A DNA stretch of 64,000 nucleotides, from the NCBI RefSeq assembly GCF_008087625.1, contig NZ_CP042997.1, positions 5,084,001 through 5,148,000 of the forward strand. The letters are read 5' to 3'. The notes under the pieces were generated by a model. The model was not told the DNA's origin and made no database searches. It worked only from the letters and a program-made list of their open reading frames with translations. A program made the translations under genes and the position numbers. Origin of the DNA: Aquisphaera giovannonii (GTDB lineage Bacteria; Planctomycetota; Planctomycetia; Isosphaerales; Isosphaeraceae). Shown one piece after another: positions 1-8,939 of this stretch (its first letter is position 1; each line of letters opens with the position of its first letter).

Positions 1-1
1 C

Positions 2-1228
2 GTCGCGGAGTCGATCCCCGGTCGCGACTGGACGATCCCGGAGGTCGGGTGGATCTACTCGATCGCCCTGATCCTGCTCGGGCTCTCGGCCGCGGTGCTC
101 GGCCGGTGGGTGGAGCGCGTTGGGCCGAGGAAGACCATCGTCGCCAGCGCCGCCTGCTTCTGCGGCGGGCTGTGGCTGTCCGCCCTGGGCGTCTCCCTCC
201 ACAGCATCGGGCTGCTCTACCTGGGGTATGGGGTCCTCGGGGGGATTGGGCTGGGGCTCGGTTATATTGCGCCGGTCTCGACCCTGGTGAAATGGTTCCC
301 CGACCGGCCGGGCATGGCGACCGGCCTGGCCATCATGGGCTTCGGCGGCGGTGCCCTGATCGGTGCCCCGCTCGGCGTGGAGCTGATGGGGGCCTTCCGG
401 TCGGCCGGCTCGGTCGGCGTGGAGGAGGCCTTCCTGATCCTGGGCGTCGTCTATGGCGCCTTCATGCTCTTCGGCGCGTTCACGATCCGGGTGCCCGCGA
501 CCGGGTGGCGGCCGGAGGGGTATGTCCCCCCGGCGAGGCCGAGGCCGCTGGTCACGCATGCGGACGTCCACGTCGATCACGCCTGGAGGACGCGCCCGTT
601 CTGGCTCCTGTGGGCGGTCCTCTGCCTGAACGTCACGGCCGGGATCGGCATCCTCGGCCAGGCCTCGCTGATCTGCCAGGACATGTTCGGGGTCTCGGCG
701 TCGGTCGGCGGCGGGTTCGCGGGCCTGCTCAGCCTGTTCAACATGGGGGGCCGCCTCTTCTGGTCCTCGATCTCCGACCTGACCGGGCGGAAGGCCATCT
801 ACTGCGTCTTCTTCCTCCTGGGGGCGTGCCTCTACGCGATGATCCCCGCCGCCCAGCGGTCGCACAGCGTGGGCCTCTTCGTCGCGCTCACGGCGCTCAT
901 CATCTCGATGTACGGCGGGGGGTTCGCCACGACCCCCGCGTACCTCCGCGACCTCTTCGGCACCATGCACCTGGGGGCCATCCACGGCCGCCTGATCACC
1001 GCGTGGTCGATGGCGGCGGTCCTCGGCCCCCAGATGGTCAACTACCTCTCGACCTACCGGATCGGGCGAGGCGTGCCGAGGGCGGAGGCCTACAACGCGA
1101 CGATGTACCTGATGGCGGGCCTCCTCCTCGTCGGCCTGGCCTGCAACCTCCTCATCCGCCCGGTCGACGAGCGGTTCCACCACCGCGAGGCCCCCGCGCC
1201 CGGCCCCGCGCCGGCCGAGGCCGGGTGA
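2..1228 (+). CDS. MFS transporter, oxalate/formate antiporter (OFA)-like, 5' end outside window
   Basis: The reading frame is open from the first bases of the window, so the N-terminus is missing; about 408 residues remain. It shows the repeated hydrophobic helices of the major facilitator superfamily, the loop GRWVERVGPRKT after an early helix (the usual loop 2-3 position for MFS), and a second half beginning near the RTRPFWLLW segment. The late FATTPAYLRDLFG stretch resembles OFA-family carriers, which exchange small carboxylates across the inner membrane. Substrate cannot be told from sequence. A 58-residue membrane protein follows 42 bases later on the same strand and is probably co-expressed. 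The C-terminal tail is Pro/Ala-rich and looks cytoplasmic. MFS is secure; the OFA assignment is from general resemblance. Confidence 0.85.
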   Translation, partial: VAESIPGRDWTIPEVGWIYSIALILLGLSAAVLGRWVERVGPRKTIVASAACFCGGLWLSALGVSLHSIGLLYLGYGVLGGIGLGLGYIAPVSTLVKWFPDRPGMATGLAIMGFGGGALIGAPLGVELMGAFRSAGSVGVEEAFLILGVVYGAFMLFGAFTIRVPATGWRPEGYVPPARPRPLVTHADVHVDHAWRTRPFWLLWAVLCLNVTAGIGILGQASLICQDMFGVSASVGGGFAGLLSLFNMGGRLFWSSISDLTGRKAIYCVFFLLGACLYAMIPAAQRSHSVGLFVALTALIISMYGGGFATTPAYLRDLFGTMHLGAIHGRLITAWSMAAVLGPQMVNYLSTYRIGRGVPRAEAYNATMYLMAGLLLVGLACNLLIRPVDERFHHREAPAPGPAPAEAG

Positions 1229-1270
1229 CCCGATCCGTCCCTCCCCCCCGATCCGATCCGGAGCGAGCCC

Positions 1271-1447
1271 ATGGCCGACACCGAACGGAAGACCTCGCGG
1301 GAGTCCTCGACGCTGCGGATCGCGGCCTCCTGGCTGCTCGTGCTGATCCCGCTGGGATGGGGCGTCGTCCAGAGCGTGGCCAAGTCGGTGCCGCTGTTCC
1401 GGGCGTCCTCCGCCCCGGGGACGCCCCCCGCGAACGCCGGCCGCTGA
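1271..1447 (+). CDS. Small single-helix membrane protein, putative MFS transporter small subunit
   Basis: This short gene encodes 58 residues, starting MADTERKTSRESS and ending in an Ala/Pro-rich tail. One membrane helix is visible (LRIAASWLLVLIPLGWGVV), followed by an amphipathic stretch. A GGAG motif lies about 8 bases before the ATG. It begins 42 bases after the MFS gene on the same strand. Tiny proteins with a WLLV-PLGWGV helix are known directly downstream of OFA-type MFS genes in many bacteria and are annotated as MFS transporter small subunits. Function here is inferred from that arrangement; no biochemical role can be read from the sequence. Confidence 0.65.
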   Translation: MADTERKTSRESSTLRIAASWLLVLIPLGWGVVQSVAKSVPLFRASSAPGTPPANAGR

Positions 1448-1533
1448 CGGGGCGGGGCCCGACTCTACCCGTCGCAGGCCCCGGCGGCCCCCGGCGGGCT
1501 GACGCCGACGCCCGGCGCTCCGTGTCCGTCCCA

Positions 1534-2110
1534 TCAGTACGGCGTGGTCGAGCCCGGAGGCCCTCCGGCTCCCCCCCGGGCAACCTTATCGTTGCCGACA
1601 AATCGAGCCGGGTGGGCCTTCCGATCCCTCCCCCGACCGTGGCTGACCGCCCGACACATTTGTCCGCCTGGAGACGATGGACTCTCCCCTCCCCCCCGGT
1701 GGGGGAGGGTCAGGGAGAGGGGGGCAGGGCCCCTCGATCGCGGGACGAGGCTCCGAATCGGAGCAGGCCTCTCCCGAGGAACTGCTGCCCTCTGGCATGT
1801 CGGAGGCGGTCGCCCCCTCTCCCTAGCCCTCCCCCACCGGGGGGGAGGGGACAGGAGTGTTGCCTCCGGGGTGAAGGAATGTGTCGGGCGGCCAGCCCAC
1901 GGTGGGGGGAGGGGACCGGAATGGTCCCTCGCCTCGAGTTGTGGGTAGAGCAAAGCCCCGGCGACGGGGAGCGCCGGATCCGCTTCCCCCCTTACGAAGG
2001 GGGGATACAGGGGGGTGCTTGGATCGCCTCGGCCGGCCCGATCCACCCCCTCTCACTCCCCCTTCTTAAGGGGGAGAACCGGACCTTCGTTTCCCCTCGC
2101 GGGGCAGGAT
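1534..2110. repeat. Mosaic repeat block X, copy 1 (interrupted)
   Basis: The first part (about 1534-1587, containing CACGGCGTGGTCGAGCCC-like sequence) and the last part (about 1962-2110, with CTTACGAAGGGGG hairpins) match a continuous block at 32360-32560. In this copy about 380 bases separate the two parts, and that insert holds a G-rich inverted pair (1686-1850) inside a wider inverted repeat (about 1629-1672 against 1872-1915, sharing CCGCCCGACACATT). No gene is credible here: reading frames in both strands run through repeat DNA. The gap between the small membrane gene and the J-domain gene (1448-2135) consists almost entirely of this block. Confidence 0.7.
1686..1850. repeat. Paired G-quadruplex inverted element E1
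   Basis: Left arm 1686-1721 and right arm 1815-1850 are about 36 bases each and nearly perfect inverted copies. Each arm contains a small palindrome (CCTCCCCC..GGGGGAGG) and a GGGGGAGGG-TCA-GGG-AGA-GGG pattern, which fits the canonical four-run G-quadruplex rule; the two arms place it on opposite strands. Total span is 165 bases. Similar pairs occur at 14577-14738 and 31400-31564. Confidence 0.75.
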
Positions 2111-2135
2111 TCGGGGGCTCTCAGGGGACGGGCTC

Positions 2136-2948
2136 TCAGCGACCGGCCAGCCATTCCGTGGGGAGGGGCTCGTCGCGGGTCTGGAGGCTCAGCCGCAGGT
2201 CGTGGCCGCGCAGGCCGTCCCGCAGCGACTCGACGCCGATCTGCGCCTGCACCACGTTGGGGTAGCTGAGCCAGCCGACGAACTGGCCGTCCTCGATGCG
2301 GGACCGCGACCCCAGCACCGGCCCCCCCGCGCGCAGGCGTTCGAAGGCCTCGATCACCTCGTGGAGGGTCTCCGCCGCGTCCGGGAACTCCGCCGAGTGC
2401 TTCACCAGCGAGGTCCTCGGCCAGGAGACGACCAGGCAGACGCTCAGCGTGCTGTCGCCCGGGACTTCCGGATTCCCGTCGGGGCCCGCGGCGGCGGCGG
2501 ATCGGAGGTCGAAGCGGATCCAGATGAGCTCCGCGTCCACCGTCTGGAATTCCGCCCGCGAGGGGAGCCGGGACGATGCGGTCGGCGGCGCCGTGGCCGT
2601 CGCCTCCGCGGCGCCCGCCCCCGCTCCCCACGTCCCCGCGGGCCCGGTCCCGGTCGCGGCCGCGGCACTGCCGTCCCAGCCGCCCGCCGTCGGCGGCGGG
2701 CCGGGCGCCCACGCCGGGGGCGGCGGCGATGCCGCCGGCGCGAAACCCCCGCCGAGGCCCGCCATCTCGCTCGTGGCCGTGAGGATCTCGTGGGCCCGCC
2801 GCACCATCCGGAACGCCCACTCGTCGCCGCCGACGTCCGGGTGATGCTTCTTCGACTTCGCCCGGAAGGCCCGGTCGATCTCCTCGGCCGTCGCCCCGGG
2901 GCCCACCCCCAGGATCGTCCGGGGGTCGAGCGAGAAATGATGGTTCAT
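2136..2948 (-). CDS. J-domain (DnaJ-like) protein
   Basis: The N-terminus carries a J domain of about 65 residues with the invariant HPD tripeptide at residues 36-38 (KHHPDVGGDEW), which in this family stimulates the ATPase of an Hsp70 partner. The rest lacks the glycine/phenylalanine, zinc-finger and peptide-binding domains of full DnaJ. Instead there is an Ala/Pro-rich low-complexity linker (about residues 70-135) and a C-terminal alpha/beta region of about 130 residues that I do not recognise. I chose the ATG at 2948 rather than a GTG three codons upstream because the J-domain helix I follows directly. It stands alone, divergent from the M1 peptidase gene. It is a specialised co-chaperone rather than the general DnaJ; its client is unknown. 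Confidence 0.8.
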   Translation of the reverse strand: MNHHFSLDPRTILGVGPGATAEEIDRAFRAKSKKHHPDVGGDEWAFRMVRRAHEILTATSEMAGLGGGFAPAASPPPPAWAPGPPPTAGGWDGSAAAATGTGPAGTWGAGAGAAEATATAPPTASSRLPSRAEFQTVDAELIWIRFDLRSAAAAGPDGNPEVPGDSTLSVCLVVSWPRTSLVKHSAEFPDAAETLHEVIEAFERLRAGGPVLGSRSRIEDGQFVGWLSYPNVVQAQIGVESLRDGLRGHDLRLSLQTRDEPLPTEWLAGR

Positions 2949-3130
2949 GGACCGCACCGCCTGCCTGGCCGAAGGGAGAGACGAATTCCTTCATGGGTTC
3001 CACGCAAACGGGAGGCCGAAATCGCAAACCAGCATCCATGATGGCGCTGTTGAACTTGAGCCCCCCGCTCGAATGGGTTAAGACTCCCGCATTGGATAGG
3101 AAATTGCGGTCCGCGGGACCTCATGCAGGG

Positions 3131-6100
3131 ATGCAACGGTCGGCGGTGGTGCTAATGGGATGTGCACTTGCGGTCGCGGGCCTGCCGGCCCGGCCGGGCG
3201 ACGCGGCGCGCGCCCAGCCGCCGGCGGGGCGGGCGACGGCCTCGCCGCAGGTGCTGGCCTCGCCGCAGCGGCCGGCCGTGAACATCCCCCCGGGCCTGCC
3301 CCGGTACGACATCGCCGCGCGGATCGACCCCCGGGCGAAGCGGGTGGACGCCGTCGAGCGGGTGACGTTCACGAACCGGTCGAAGGTGCCGGTGACCGAG
3401 CTGGTCTTCCACGTCTACCCGCGCTACAAGGTGGAGGGCAAGGAGCGGCTCCGGCTCGCCCGGACGATGGAGATGCTCCGCCTCAGCCCGGAGGAGGCCC
3501 TGGACGACAAGGGGGACCGCCTGGCGGTCTCCGGGGTGGAGGTGGAGGGGGAGGCGCGGCCGGCGGCCTTCTCGTTCGACCCCGGGGATCCGACGATCCT
3601 GGTCGTGCCGCTGGCCCGGCCGGTCCCGCCGGGTGGCCGGGCCGTCGCCCGGGTGGGCTTCCTGGTGGACCTGCCGGAGAAGTGGGGGCGGTGGGGGACC
3701 TACCGCGAGGTGACCTACCTGGTGAACTGGTATCCCGTGCTGGCCCACCACGACGACCGGGGGTGGCAACGCACGCCCTTCGCCCCGTGGCATCAGCCGT
3801 TCTACCAGGATGCGGGGCATTATCACGTGAACGTGGACCTGCCGGCCGGGCAGGTCGTGGCGTCGTCCGGGCGCATCGTCGGCCGCGAGGAGGCCCCCGG
3901 CGGCTGGCAGCGGCTGCGGATCGACGCGGACCCCGTCCGGGACTTCGCCCTGGTCTGCTCCGCCCGGTTCCGGACCTGGGAGCGCACCGTGGGGGCGACC
4001 ACCGTCCGCGTCCACGGCTTCGACGAGCACGAGGCCAACGCCCGGCGGGCGCTCGACTACGCGTGCGAGGTCATCCCCCAGTACGAGAAGTGGTTCGGCC
4101 CCTATTCCGACACCGAGTTCGAGATCGCCCCGGCGTTCTTCGGCTGGAACGGCAACGAGTGCTCCGGCCTGGTGCTCCTGGACGACCGGGTGCTCCGCCT
4201 CCCCTCCGCCGGCCGGCGGTACATCGAGCACCTCGTGACCCACGAGACGATGCACCAGTGGTGGTACAACACCGTCGGCACCGACGGCTACGGCGAGACG
4301 TTCATGGACGAGGGGCTCGTGAACAGCTTCACCGCGCGGAGGCTGGACGCGAAGTACGGCCGCAACGGCCCGCTGATCACCTGGCCGGAGGGGCTGACGT
4401 GGCTCCCCACGATCGGCCGCGAGGACATGCGGATGGCCGGCTACTACGGCTGGAAGCGGAAGGGGGGATCCGGCCCGGTCATCCAGGACATGGGCCAGAT
4501 GGGGAACCTGATGGTCCTGTTCAGCCTCGCCTACGACCGCGGCGGCAAGGTCGTGGACATGATGTACAACCGCATGGGCGAGGAGCGGTTCTTCGCGTTC
4601 TTCCGCAAGCTCTATGCGGACTACAGCTTCAAAACCCTCTACTACGCCGACTTCAAGCGCGAGCTGGCCGCCTTCGACCCGAAGGGGGACTGGCCCGCGT
4701 TCCTGGAGGGCTGGCTGGAGGCGAGCCGGGAGACCGATTGGTCCGTGAAGAAGGTGGAGGTCGCCGCGCCGAGAGGAGGGGCCGTCGCCGCGGCCGGCGG
4801 CGGGACCCGGGCCGACCCGGAGGTCCGCCGCGTGACCGTGGAGGTCGAGCAGGAGGGGGAGCTGGCCGAGCCGACCGTCGTCCTCTGCAAGACCGCCGAG
4901 GGCGAGCTCCGCGTCCCCCTCTGGCCGGAGAAGGGGACCTACGAGGTCCCCGGCGCCCGGGTGGAGCGGATCGTCCGGCCGAGCGCGCAGGGCCCGGCCC
5001 CGGGCGGGGGCGGGGGCGAGGGCGAGGGGCCGAAGGCGACGGGTCAGGGCCGGGACCAGGGCCGGCCGCGATGGCGGGGGGGCCGGTGGGTCGTCACGCT
5101 GGACGCGCCCGGCGAGCCGACGCAGGTCGAGCTGGATCCCGACCACGCGCTGCTGGACTCGAACCCGGAGAACAACCGCTGGAAGCCCGAGATCGCCTGG
5201 CGGCTGACCCCGCTGATGACGCCGCTGGACATGTCGGGGCAGTTCCAGGCGTACGACCGGCCCTCGGTCGTGGCCGGGCCGTTCATCGACCAGTACGCCC
5301 GCGGCGGGGTGAAGGCCGGGGTGCAGCGGACGAACCGCTGGTCGGTGGTCGGCTGGGCGGGGACCGAGCCGGCGCTCCGGGAGGCGATCTTCGGCGGCGA
5401 GGCGACGCTCTTCCACACCCCCTCGACCAACTGGGCCACGGGGTTCTTCTACGAGCAGGGCCTGTACAACTTCTACAACGACAAGCGGCACTCCGGCGGC
5501 CGGTTCTACATGCGCAAGCGGCTGCTGGAGTCGTCCAGCTTCATCGTCGACGACCCGGTCTTCTTCGAGGTCTATTATGGGCTGGGCAACGAGTTCTGGC
5601 AGGGCGACGACGGCCGGCCGGTCAGCCAGTACCTGGGGGCCGTGGGGGTCCGCTACCGGCAGAACACCCAGTTCCCCTACTGGGACCCGGTCCAGGGCGA
5701 GCTGATCGACGTCTCGGCGGAATATGGGAATACCCTGATGGGATCGCAGCTCGACTACGCGCGGGTCGTGGGCCAGTACGGGCTGGTCCGCAAGGCGCCG
5801 GAGTCGTGGGGGATCTTCCCCAACAGCCGGTTCGCGCTGCGGGGCTACGGCGGCTGGTCCACGCCCGGCAACGCCACGCTCTTCCGCCTGGGCGGCGGCC
5901 AGCGGCTGCGGGCGCTCGACCTGACCTCGCTGGAGGGCTCGGCCGTCTGGCTGGTCACCGCCGAGTGGCGGTTCCCCATCTGGAGGGACATCGACCGCGA
6001 CGTGATCGACCACACGATCTCGTTCCGGCACCTGTACGGCGCGCTCTTCTACGACATCGGCCAGTCCTACCTGGGCGACCGCTGGGGCCCGATCGTCCAC

Positions 6101-6238
6101 GGGCCCGGCCTGGGCCTGCGCTGGGACGTCGTCCTCTTCTCCTTCCTCGAGCGCGCCACCCTCCGCCTGGACATCGCCCAGCCGGTCGGCGTCCGCGGCG
6201 GCCCGGTGCTCTGGTTCGGCATCAATCAGGTGTTCTGA
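3131..6238 (+). CDS. Secreted M1-family metallopeptidase with C-terminal outer-membrane barrel-like domain
   Basis: The 1035-residue product begins with a signal peptide (MQRSAVVLMGCALAVAG) and then an M1 aminopeptidase N-domain. The zinc site is complete: H371-E-T-M-H375, with the third ligand E394 exactly 18 residues further in GETFMDEG. A GNE motif (WNGNECSGL) stands where M1 enzymes have GxMEN. The last roughly 330 residues look like beta-barrel strands (alternating aromatics, GLGLRWD, FRHLYGALFYDIG) and the chain ends in phenylalanine, as many outer-membrane barrels do. A low-complexity Gly/Pro/Gln-rich linker lies near residues 615-650. An upstream in-frame ATG at 2993 would add 46 non-signal-like residues and was rejected. 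Peptidase identity is firm; the barrel is inferred from sequence texture. Confidence 0.85.
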   Translation: MQRSAVVLMGCALAVAGLPARPGDAARAQPPAGRATASPQVLASPQRPAVNIPPGLPRYDIAARIDPRAKRVDAVERVTFTNRSKVPVTELVFHVYPRYKVEGKERLRLARTMEMLRLSPEEALDDKGDRLAVSGVEVEGEARPAAFSFDPGDPTILVVPLARPVPPGGRAVARVGFLVDLPEKWGRWGTYREVTYLVNWYPVLAHHDDRGWQRTPFAPWHQPFYQDAGHYHVNVDLPAGQVVASSGRIVGREEAPGGWQRLRIDADPVRDFALVCSARFRTWERTVGATTVRVHGFDEHEANARRALDYACEVIPQYEKWFGPYSDTEFEIAPAFFGWNGNECSGLVLLDDRVLRLPSAGRRYIEHLVTHETMHQWWYNTVGTDGYGETFMDEGLVNSFTARRLDAKYGRNGPLITWPEGLTWLPTIGREDMRMAGYYGWKRKGGSGPVIQDMGQMGNLMVLFSLAYDRGGKVVDMMYNRMGEERFFAFFRKLYADYSFKTLYYADFKRELAAFDPKGDWPAFLEGWLEASRETDWSVKKVEVAAPRGGAVAAAGGGTRADPEVRRVTVEVEQEGELAEPTVVLCKTAEGELRVPLWPEKGTYEVPGARVERIVRPSAQGPAPGGGGGEGEGPKATGQGRDQGRPRWRGGRWVVTLDAPGEPTQVELDPDHALLDSNPENNRWKPEIAWRLTPLMTPLDMSGQFQAYDRPSVVAGPFIDQYARGGVKAGVQRTNRWSVVGWAGTEPALREAIFGGEATLFHTPSTNWATGFFYEQGLYNFYNDKRHSGGRFYMRKRLLESSSFIVDDPVFFEVYYGLGNEFWQGDDGRPVSQYLGAVGVRYRQNTQFPYWDPVQGELIDVSAEYGNTLMGSQLDYARVVGQYGLVRKAPESWGIFPNSRFALRGYGGWSTPGNATLFRLGGGQRLRALDLTSLEGSAVWLVTAEWRFPIWRDIDRDVIDHTISFRHLYGALFYDIGQSYLGDRWGPIVHGPGLGLRWDVVLFSFLERATLRLDIAQPVGVRGGPVLWFGINQVF

Positions 6239-6584
6239 CGGCCCGCGCCCGCGGCCGGATCCCGGGGCATCCGCCGGGCCCGGGCCCGGCGCGATCGGAC
6301 GGCGCGGGAGGTGGCGACGGCCGTGATCGCGATCGCGGACGCCGAGGAAGGCCCGGACGTCGCCGCCGACGCCGACACCTTCGACGATCGCGGAGCGGGC
6401 GGAAATCCCCCCCTCCCGCTCGGCGGGGGAGGGGACGCGAAGACGCGGACCGATCCGCGGGCGGCGATGGGCCAAGGGGGAGGAGGGACGGGGGAAGCCG
6501 CGCGTCCCGGGTCGCGAATCACGCCCGGCGCCTCCCCCGGGCCCAAGTTTGCCGGAGGCCGCGTGAGGGCCGCCGCACGAGCCC
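6239..6584. other. Intergenic, convergent gene ends
   Basis: This gap lies between the 3' ends of the M1 peptidase gene and the LolA-like gene. It is very GC-rich. A short palindrome (CTCCCGCTCGGCGGGGGAG, about 6413-6431) could act as a shared terminator but has no T-tract. I see no gene in it. Confidence 0.4.
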
Positions 6585-7847
6585 TCAACGGGCCGGCACC
6601 TTGTCGGCGGGCAGGTCGGCGGCGTGCAGGTCGCCGTAGATCCCGCGCCAGGTCTCCTTGCCCTTGGGCTTGCACCAGAAGAGGAGCTTGTCGGCGTCGC
6701 CGAGCTTGACGCCGTCGGGCCTGTAGCCGTACTGGCCGTCCACCGACGCGATGTACACCGCGGCGCGGGCGAAGAGCATGCTCATCCGCATGGCCTCGGC
6801 CATGTTGGAGTCCCTGGCGGGCTTGGCGCCCTGGCTCTCCCTGACGGTCTTCTCCCTGAGGACATTGGCGTAGGCCTGCCAGTCGTCGACCTGCTTCGGG
6901 AACGCGCCCCGGGACTCCGTCGCGTAATTGCGCAGCATCGCGATGAGTGCCGTCTCGGGCGTGCCGTCGTCCTCCTGGGTGCCGGCGGTCAGGTCCTGCT
7001 TCAGGACCTCATAGCCGGGCGGCGGGTCGAGGCGGAACAGGTCGTCTTCCAGCGGGGGATCGAGCCGGATGTCGGTCATCGTGGTGTGGCTCGTCTTGCC
7101 CGAGAAGGGGGCCGACTGGTCGACCCGGATGGGCAGGCGGGTCTTCGGGTCGACCCAGACGAGGGTCTCATGGCCGGGCTTCTCGGCGACGCGGAATCCC
7201 TTCGCCAGGACGTCGCCGATCCGCTTCTCGCCCAGGGCCTCGCCCTCGGCCGTGCCGAGCCTGCGGAACTCCTCAACGCCCTTGGTCGCGAGGTCGACCT
7301 CGCCGGGCTTCGGCTCGCCCGGCAGCCGGCCATCCAGGATCAGGGCGACCTTCCTGGCGGGATCGAGATACAGCCTCTTGCCGGCCTTGAAGTCCCAGAT
7401 GACGGCGATCGCCGGCGTGCCGACGACCTCCGTGCGGAGGAGGCCCGGCTGCTTGAAGGAGAGCCGAACCGGCGGCATCTTCGGCGAGTCGGGGATCTCG
7501 GTCGTCATCGTGTACGAGAGCGTCTGGGCGTCCCGGATCTTCTCCGCGACCTCGCGGAAGCTGACCGGGGCGCCGGGAAGCAGGGGGCTGCCGGCGAGGA
7601 ACAGCCCGCCGACGGCGATCATCACCGCGGCGGCGACCTTGAGCGTCACGAGCATGGCGTTTCTCCTGGATAGAGGGCGTGGGGGGGCCGAGGCCTCGGC
7701 GGCCTCGACCGCCTGAAGGGCGCGGGCGAGGGCCTCCGGCGAGGGCCCCTCCGGCACGGGCTCGGCGCGGAGGGCGTCCGCCGCCCGGGCGAGTCGGTCG
7801 CGGTCGTCCCCGGGACGCCCGGGGGTCGGATTCGCATCCGGTCTCAC
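6585..7847 (-). CDS. Membrane-anchored LolA/RseB-like protein, putative anti-sigma partner
   Basis: The gene encodes 420 residues and begins at a GTG whose bases overlap the stop codon of the ECF sigma gene (GTGA); AAAGGAG lies just upstream within that gene. Residues 1-63 are soluble and Ala/Pro-rich, residues about 65-87 form one membrane helix, and the rest is exported. The region FREVAEKIRDAQTLSYTM starts a LolA/RseB-like fold that continues to about residue 290 (KGFRVAEKPGHETLVWVD, LDPPLEDDLFRLDPPPGYEV). Planctomycete ECF operons often carry such single-helix proteins, with the cytoplasmic part placed to bind sigma. That role is inferred from operon position and topology; no known zinc anti-sigma motif is present. 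The last about 110 residues are unassigned. Confidence 0.7.
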   Translation of the reverse strand: MRPDANPTPGRPGDDRDRLARAADALRAEPVPEGPSPEALARALQAVEAAEASAPPRPLSRRNAMLVTLKVAAAVMIAVGGLFLAGSPLLPGAPVSFREVAEKIRDAQTLSYTMTTEIPDSPKMPPVRLSFKQPGLLRTEVVGTPAIAVIWDFKAGKRLYLDPARKVALILDGRLPGEPKPGEVDLATKGVEEFRRLGTAEGEALGEKRIGDVLAKGFRVAEKPGHETLVWVDPKTRLPIRVDQSAPFSGKTSHTTMTDIRLDPPLEDDLFRLDPPPGYEVLKQDLTAGTQEDDGTPETALIAMLRNYATESRGAFPKQVDDWQAYANVLREKTVRESQGAKPARDSNMAEAMRMSMLFARAAVYIASVDGQYGYRPDGVKLGDADKLLFWCKPKGKETWRGIYGDLHAADLPADKVPAR

Positions 7848-8410
7848 GACGGCTCCTTTCCCGCCGATGGCAGGACCGAGGGGGCATGCGAAGGCGGAGT
7901 GTGGTACGCCGCCAGCAGGGCCCGGAGCCGGGCCCGCGCCCTGTGGATCAGGACGCCGACGAGCCCGACGGAGACGCCCATCCGGCGGGCGACGTCGCGG
8001 TAGCCGAGCCCCTCCAGGCCGTGGAGGCAGAACGCCTCCGCCTGCCTCGCGGGGATGCGGCCCAGGGCGTCCCGGAGCGACTCCGCCAGCTCGTGCTCCT
8101 CGGCGACGTCCTCGGGCGGGGGCGAGGGATCCGGGAGGCTGTCCCAGGAGCCCGCCGCCTCGCGCCCGCCCGCCGACGCCCGCCGCCGGGCCCTCGCCCG
8201 CGCCCGCAGCCGGTCCACGGCGCGGGCCGTGGCCAGGCGGACGAGGAGGGCCCGCCAGCTCCGGACGTCCTCGCGCCGGGAGACCTCCACGGCCGCCAGG
8301 CACGCCTCCTGGAAGCACTCGTCGGCGTCGGCACGGTTGCCCACCAGGCGGTACGCCGCCCGCCAGGCCGCCGGCCCGTCGCCCTCGAGGATCTCCCGCC
8401 AGTCCGGCAT
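7844..8410 (-). CDS. ECF-family RNA polymerase sigma factor
   Basis: The 188-residue product has the two-domain ECF layout. Region 2 is visible at residues about 10-75 (AAYRLVGNRADADECFQEACLAAVE, then RSWRALLVRLATARAVDRLR). Region 4 is at about 120-170 (RIPARQAEAFCLHGLEGLGYRDVARRMGVSV then the DNA-binding helix HRARARLRALL). The linker is Arg/Ala-rich. ECF sigmas direct RNA polymerase to stress or surface-related promoters and are held inactive by a partner protein. Here the gene overlaps the next gene, a membrane-anchored LolA-like protein, by 4 bases, so translation is probably coupled. It lacks the long C-terminal extensions seen on some planctomycete ECFs. Confidence 0.9.
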   Translation of the reverse strand: MPDWREILEGDGPAAWRAAYRLVGNRADADECFQEACLAAVEVSRREDVRSWRALLVRLATARAVDRLRARARARRRASAGGREAAGSWDSLPDPSPPPEDVAEEHELAESLRDALGRIPARQAEAFCLHGLEGLGYRDVARRMGVSVGLVGVLIHRARARLRALLAAYHTPPSHAPSVLPSAGKEPS

Positions 8411-8939
8411 GGATCTCCCTTCCCCGTCACCGCCCGCTTGAGCGAATCTCCAGGAGAGGAGTCGCCCCGCGGCCGGTTCTTCTTACACCCCGAATTCTGA
8501 GGGCTCTCGGGGCGTCGCGGAAGGGGGCCGTCTGACGCCTGGCGCGGATGCGAAGCCCGCGGGCCGATCCCGCGCCGCGATCGGCCCCGAATCGCTCGGC
8601 GGGGTCCCGCGGGCGTGCCGATACCCCGTAGACGAACCAAGGAAACGGAGAGGAAGGGGCACGGACGAGCAGGCGACCGCGATCGTGAGATCGTGGTCCG
8701 GACGGGGCGCAGCCCCCCAGCCTCGCACGTCGGTGCGACCCGCCGACGCGCGGCGCGGCCCTTCGTCATGGTCAGGATGCCCTCTGCCAATCGTGCCGGC
8801 CAGCAGATCCGGCTCACGCCGGAGGCTGGGGGCTTCGCCCGTCCGAACCGCCCGCTGACGCGGGTGGTCAACGGAGCCATCGAAGGCGACCGCGGAACGG
8901 GTCATCCTCATCCCATTCTCCGGAGCGAGATCGACAACC
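8411..8939. other. Divergent intergenic region with inverted repeat
   Basis: This 529-base gap separates the ECF gene (minus) from the hydrolase gene (plus) and must hold both promoters. The only clear structure is an inverted repeat: 8699-8724 (ending GCAGCCCCCCAGCCTC) against 8822-8845 (GAGGCTGGGGGCTTCGCCC), about 24 bases with a few mismatches and spanning 147 bases. No credible gene is present; a long minus-strand frame here has the composition of a shadow. Confidence 0.5.

Noticed and set aside
1544-2046. Frames of 60-170 codons between the small membrane gene and the J-domain gene
   Set aside because: They translate the repeat block X and element E1 and reappear in all frames.
2993-3130. 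Upstream start for the M1 peptidase at 2993
   Set aside because: The extra 46 residues are not signal-like and the internal ATG at 3131 begins a clear signal peptide.
3152-6475. Long minus-strand frame opposite the M1 peptidase
   Set aside because: Same reason: antisense shadow with no recognisable motif, while the plus strand has the zinc site and signal peptide.
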